A stretch of 64,000 nucleotides of DNA from NCBI GenBank assembly GCA_024331095.1, contig JANDJE010000002.1:1-64000 (forward strand), given 5' to 3'. This document shows positions 63,250-64,000 of this stretch, piece by piece. Made by a program: the position numbers and the translations under genes. Position 1 is the first letter of the stretch. Each line of letters opens with the position of its first letter. The stretch comes from Nitrospira sp. GTDB taxonomy: Bacteria > Nitrospirota > Nitrospiria > Nitrospirales > Nitrospiraceae. The notes below the pieces were generated by a model. The model had not been told where the DNA came from and did not search any database. It was given only the letters and a program-made list of their open reading frames with translations.

Positions 63250-64000
63250 ATGGTGAGAAACGATCGCACACAGGGCGTGACGGCGCCCACGGGTTTTCGA
63301 GCAACCGGTCTCCACTGCGGAATCAAGAAGGCCGGAATTCTCGACCTCGCTCTCATCGTTTCAGAAGTCGCCGGCCCGATCGCCGGCGTCTTCACCAAGA
63401 ATCGCGTTCAGGCCGCGCCCGTACGACTCAACCGTCTGCACCTCGGTCGCCGCCAAGGTCGCGCGATCATCGTGAACAGCGGAAACGCCAACGCCTGCAC
63501 GGGGCCGGATGGACTCGTCGCGGCAAAAGCCATGGCCTCGACGGTCGCACGAGCCCTTTCTATCCCCACTCACCAGGTGTTTGTCGGTTCGACCGGCGTG
63601 ATCGGCCGTCCCCTGCCCATCGACCGGATCATCGGCCACGTCCCGACTCTGATCGCTCGACTCAGTCCCCGCGGAGGAAAGCAGGCCGCCCGTGCAATTC
63701 TGACGACCGATTTGAGACCGAAGACCGTCGTTCTCCGTGGCAGGGTGAACGGAACGGTCATCACTATCGGGGGGATCGCCAAAGGCTCCGGCATGATCCA
63801 TCCCGACATGGCCACCATGTTGGCCTTTCTCACCACCGACGCGGCCATCGAACCGGCGACGCTTCAACGGGCTCTGACGTCGGCGGTCGATCAATCCTTC
63901 AACTGTATTACCGTGGACGGCGACACCAGCACCAACGACATGGTCCTGTGCCTGGCCAACGGCATGGCTCGAAACCGGCCGATCCGGGAGGGGACTCGAC
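63250..64000 (+). CDS. argJ: Ornithine acetyltransferase ArgJ (partial, runs off the right edge)
   Basis: This partial gene of 250 codons continues beyond the window. It encodes the ArgJ N-terminus and the processing site region: GIKKAGILDLALIV, GVFTKNRVQAAPVRL, IVNSGNANACTGP, VFVGSTGVIG and KGSGMIHPDMATMLAFLTTDA, where the Thr after Ala is the autocleaved nucleophile. ArgJ transfers acetyl from acetylornithine to glutamate in the cyclic arginine pathway. The ATG at 63250 follows CAGGGA; GTG at 63253 is also in frame. Confidence 0.93.
   Translation, partial: MVRNDRTQGVTAPTGFRATGLHCGIKKAGILDLALIVSEVAGPIAGVFTKNRVQAAPVRLNRLHLGRRQGRAIIVNSGNANACTGPDGLVAAKAMASTVARALSIPTHQVFVGSTGVIGRPLPIDRIIGHVPTLIARLSPRGGKQAARAILTTDLRPKTVVLRGRVNGTVITIGGIAKGSGMIHPDMATMLAFLTTDAAIEPATLQRALTSAVDQSFNCITVDGDTSTNDMVLCLANGMARNRPIREGTR

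Overview
The window looks like the chromosome of a Gram-negative, GC-rich, Nitrospira-like bacterium. It has a TonB-dependent outer-membrane receptor, many secreted proteins and lipoproteins, and an almost wholly housekeeping gene set. The genus is inferred from overall gene content and protein style, not from a database search. Genes are tightly packed. I see no stretch over 300 bases without a gene or an RNA element, and no complete mobile element or CRISPR array.

Layout. (1) 1-5,930, minus strand: a vitamin B12 uptake locus. A promoter, a cobalamin riboswitch and an intrinsic terminator precede btuF-btuC-btuD and a nitrilase-family amidohydrolase. A second cobalamin riboswitch then precedes btuB, which runs off the left edge. 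(2) 6,000-12,070, mostly plus strand: rpmB, tRNA-Gly (minus), coaX, then the chaperone operon grpE-dnaK-dnaJ followed by rsmE. (3) 12,175-15,390, minus: three secreted proteins, including a YCF48/BNR-like propeller and an IPT/TIG-repeat protein. (4) 15,585-23,720, minus: recA-recX-alaS-ruvX-mltG-deoC-deoB-like-ridA, closely coupled. (5) 23,938-30,860: an ankyrin lipoprotein, thpR, cinA and a run of poorly known envelope proteins. (6) 30,929-35,390, minus: a radical SAM enzyme, an SDR, two Cas3-like helicase fragments, a tandem-repeat secreted protein and a WYL regulator. This is the most accessory-looking part. (7) 35,552-45,900, minus: ndk, gcvH-lpdA-comEA-tyrS, and folP-glmM-comEC-mtnA. (8) 46,101-57,171, minus: the tetrapyrrole run hemX/ccsA-hemA-hemC-cobA/hemD-CBS-hemB, continuing into ribF-tilS-hpt-ftsH. 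(9) 57,243-64,000: an RsmI-like methyltransferase, a TusA-like protein, tRNA-Leu, a YggX-like protein, two DUF151 genes, rplM-rpsI with a terminator, then argC and partial argJ.

How it fits together. The B12 locus is controlled by two riboswitches that appear to work differently: one has a terminator hairpin, the other has no visible terminator. Tetrapyrrole synthesis is one transcription unit from glutamyl-tRNA to uroporphyrinogen III and precorrin-2. At least nine gene pairs share ATGA stop/start overlaps, so translational coupling is common.

Most worth a second look: the nitrilase in the B12 operon; a DeoB homologue that has lost two metal-ligand histidines; the paired Cas3-like relics next to a WYL regulator; the TIG protein with three PDGxCC loops; the 12-residue-repeat protein; and the Cys-rich YggX-like protein. 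I did not find a complete, obviously new multigene system.
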